From REEB95 sp035934235 (GTDB lineage: Bacteria > Pseudomonadota > Alphaproteobacteria > ATCC43930 > CGMCC-115725), in NCBI GenBank assembly GCA_035934235.1, contig DASYYB010000025.1, positions 62,001 through 126,000 of the forward strand: a stretch of 64,000 nt of DNA, written 5' to 3'. The position numbers and the translations under genes were made by a program. The notes under the pieces are model-generated. The model had not been told where the DNA came from and searched no databases. It worked only from the letters and a program-made list of their open reading frames with translations. This document shows, in pieces, positions 62,683 to 64,000 of the stretch; positions within the stretch are counted from its first letter, which is position 1, and each line of letters starts with the position of its first letter.

Positions 62683-64000
62683 ATGCCGCTTTCCGTCGCC
62701 ATCGTCGGCCGCCCCAATGTCGGCAAGTCGACGCTGTTCAATCGCTTGGCCGGCCGTAAGACGGCGTTGGTGGCGGGCGAGGCTGGACTGACGCGCGACC
62801 GCCGCGAAGTGGCCGTCGATTTCGCCGGACTCGCGCTACGGCTGACGGATACCGCCGGCGTCGAAACCACGACGCGCAGCGACATGGCAGCACGGCTCCG
62901 ACTGCAGACCGAGAAGGCGTTGGCGGCGGCCGATGTCGCTCTGTTCGTGATCGACGCGCGCGAGGGGGTGACGGCGCTCGATCGCGACGTTGCTCGCTGG
63001 TTGCGCCGACAGGGCAAGCCGGTGATTCTAGTCGCCAACAAGACCGAGGGCCGCGCGCCGCCAGGACTGGCCGAAGCGTTCGAACTTGGGTTGGGCACGC
63101 CGGTGCCGGTTTCGGCCGAGCACGGCGAGGGTATTTCGGCGCTGTACGATGCGCTGCTGCCGTTTGCGCGATCCGAGTCCGGCGATGCGCCGGCGCCCGA
63201 ACCGGCAAAACGCGCCGCGGCGCTTCAGCTTGCCGTGGTCGGCCGCCCAAACGTCGGCAAGTCGACGCTGGTCAATCGCCTGCTCGGCGAGGAGCGCGTC
63301 CTTACCGGACCCGAGCCGGGGGTCACGCGCGATGCCATCGCGATCGAATGGCAGTGGCGCGGTCAGCCGATCAAGCTCATCGACACCGCCGGTCTGCGGC
63401 GCAAGGCGAAAGCCGTCAAGGGCGCCGAGACGCTCGCCGTCGGCGACACGCTCAAGACGGTTCGGTTCGCCGAAGTGGTGGTCCTGGTTATCGACGCCAC
63501 CGCCGGAGTGCAGCGCCAGGACTTGGCGATCGCGCGCCTCGTCGCGGACGAGGGCAGGGCGATCGTGCTCGCCGCCAACAAATGGGATCTGGTCGCTGCG
63601 CCCAAGGAGGCGCTGACCGACATCGTCGAGCGGATTTCCGAGTCGCTACCGCAACTGGCGGGCCTGAAGCCGCTGACGCTATCGGCCGCAACCGGCGCCG
63701 GCTTGGCCAAGCTGCTGCCGGCGGCGCTGAAGGCGCATATAGCGTGGAACCACCGTGTGCCGACCGGCGCGCTCAATCGCCTCCTGGCGCGCGCGCTCGA
63801 GCGTCATCCGCTGCCTCTCGTTGGGGGCCGGCGGCTCAAGCTCCGCTACATGACGCAGGTCAATACCCGGCCGCCGACCTTCGCCCTGTTCGCCTCCAAG
63901 CCGGGGGAACTGCCGGACAGCTGGCGACGGTACCTGGCGAATCTGTTGCGCGAGCAGTTCGACCTGCCTGGGGTGCCGCTGCGGCTCATGCTGCGCAAAG
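62683..64000 (+). CDS. der: Ribosome biogenesis GTPase Der/EngA (cut by window edge)
   Basis: The first 439 codons are visible; the gene runs past the right edge. Two GTPase domains in tandem: GRPNVGKST at residues 9-17 with DTAG and NKTE, and a second GRPNVGKST with DTAGLRRKAK and NKWD, followed by the KH-like C-terminal domain (RRLKLRYMTQVNTRPPTFALF). Der is essential for 50S assembly. The first domain ends NKTE where NKxD is usual, a minor variation. ATG 62683 follows the bamB stop by 13 bp. Confidence 0.95.
   Translation, partial: MPLSVAIVGRPNVGKSTLFNRLAGRKTALVAGEAGLTRDRREVAVDFAGLALRLTDTAGVETTTRSDMAARLRLQTEKALAAADVALFVIDAREGVTALDRDVARWLRRQGKPVILVANKTEGRAPPGLAEAFELGLGTPVPVSAEHGEGISALYDALLPFARSESGDAPAPEPAKRAAALQLAVVGRPNVGKSTLVNRLLGEERVLTGPEPGVTRDAIAIEWQWRGQPIKLIDTAGLRRKAKAVKGAETLAVGDTLKTVRFAEVVVLVIDATAGVQRQDLAIARLVADEGRAIVLAANKWDLVAAPKEALTDIVERISESLPQLAGLKPLTLSAATGAGLAKLLPAALKAHIAWNHRVPTGALNRLLARALERHPLPLVGGRRLKLRYMTQVNTRPPTFALFASKPGELPDSWRRYLANLLREQFDLPGVPLRLMLRK

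Noticed and set aside
1..64000. CRISPR array, rRNA, complete insertion sequence or prophage
   Set aside because: No regular spaced repeats, no rRNA-like stretches, and no intact transposase, integrase or phage structural genes were seen.

Overview
The window is GC-rich, densely packed DNA from an alphaproteobacterium that makes hopanoids. I infer this from four hopanoid genes (hpnM, hpnI, hpnJ, hpnN), the conserved yfgM-bamB-der order, a DUF2794 gene, and xseB next to ispA. The style resembles Rhodospirillales-like soil or aquatic bacteria; no rRNA or other species-level marker is present. No complete insertion sequence, phage or CRISPR array was seen.

Positions 1-26.4 kb hold one long rightward run of surface-polysaccharide genes, many overlapping by 4 bp (ATGA/GTGA) and so probably translationally coupled. 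It encodes sugar-nucleotide enzymes: several SDR epimerases/dehydratases, a cytidylyltransferase-PfkB kinase fusion in the reverse of HldE order, a Gfo/Idh oxidoreductase, a UDP-sugar dehydrogenase relative lacking the catalytic cysteine, a split transketolase pair and a GDP-mannose hydrolase-type Nudix protein. It also encodes glycosyltransferases, six SAM methyltransferases, a glutamine-dependent amidotransferase of the AsnB type and an ABC exporter (Wzm/Wzt with a C-terminal glycan-binding domain). The likely product is a heavily modified, probably methyl-capped O-antigen or capsule exported by the ABC route.

Positions 26.4-31.1 kb are a looser transition zone. It contains a small protein of an uncharacterised family, a chimeric gene remnant (part of a duplicated exported protein joined to a piece of a TylF-type methyltransferase), a B12-binding radical SAM enzyme, a small exported Cys-containing protein, and a LuxR-type regulator whose receiver domain has lost its phospho-acceptor aspartate. 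About 520 bp of non-coding DNA beside the regulator carries a three-copy 12-mer.

Positions 31.1-46.1 kb are a second, Wzx/Wzy-type exopolysaccharide locus arranged as two divergent arms around a 281-bp intergenic region. The leftward arm encodes an exported protein, a GT4 glycosyltransferase, an O-antigen polymerase/ligase, a Wzc/ExoP tyrosine autokinase, two thymidylate-kinase-like P-loop proteins (one fused to a nucleotidyltransferase-like domain) and a flippase. The rightward arm encodes a sugar-1-phosphate nucleotidyltransferase, an unusual fusion of a DegT/LegC-type sugar aminotransferase with a phosphoglycosyl transferase, a LegB-type 4,6-dehydratase and a Wza-type export protein. Together the rightward genes can be read as a path from sugar-1-phosphate to a 4-amino-4,6-dideoxy sugar on undecaprenyl phosphate. 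A GH15 glucoamylase follows on the opposite strand.

From tRNA-Glu (48.8 kb) to the end is housekeeping chromosome: yajQ, DUF423, a TAXI-type binding protein, a histone-deacetylase-family enzyme, xseB-ispA, the hopanoid genes with mlaA, DUF2794, yfgM-like, bamB and the start of der. The GH15 gene abuts a truncated exported-protein gene next to the tRNA, which suggests the tRNA marks the edge of the polysaccharide island. Functions are assigned from motifs and family knowledge only; no similarity search was run.
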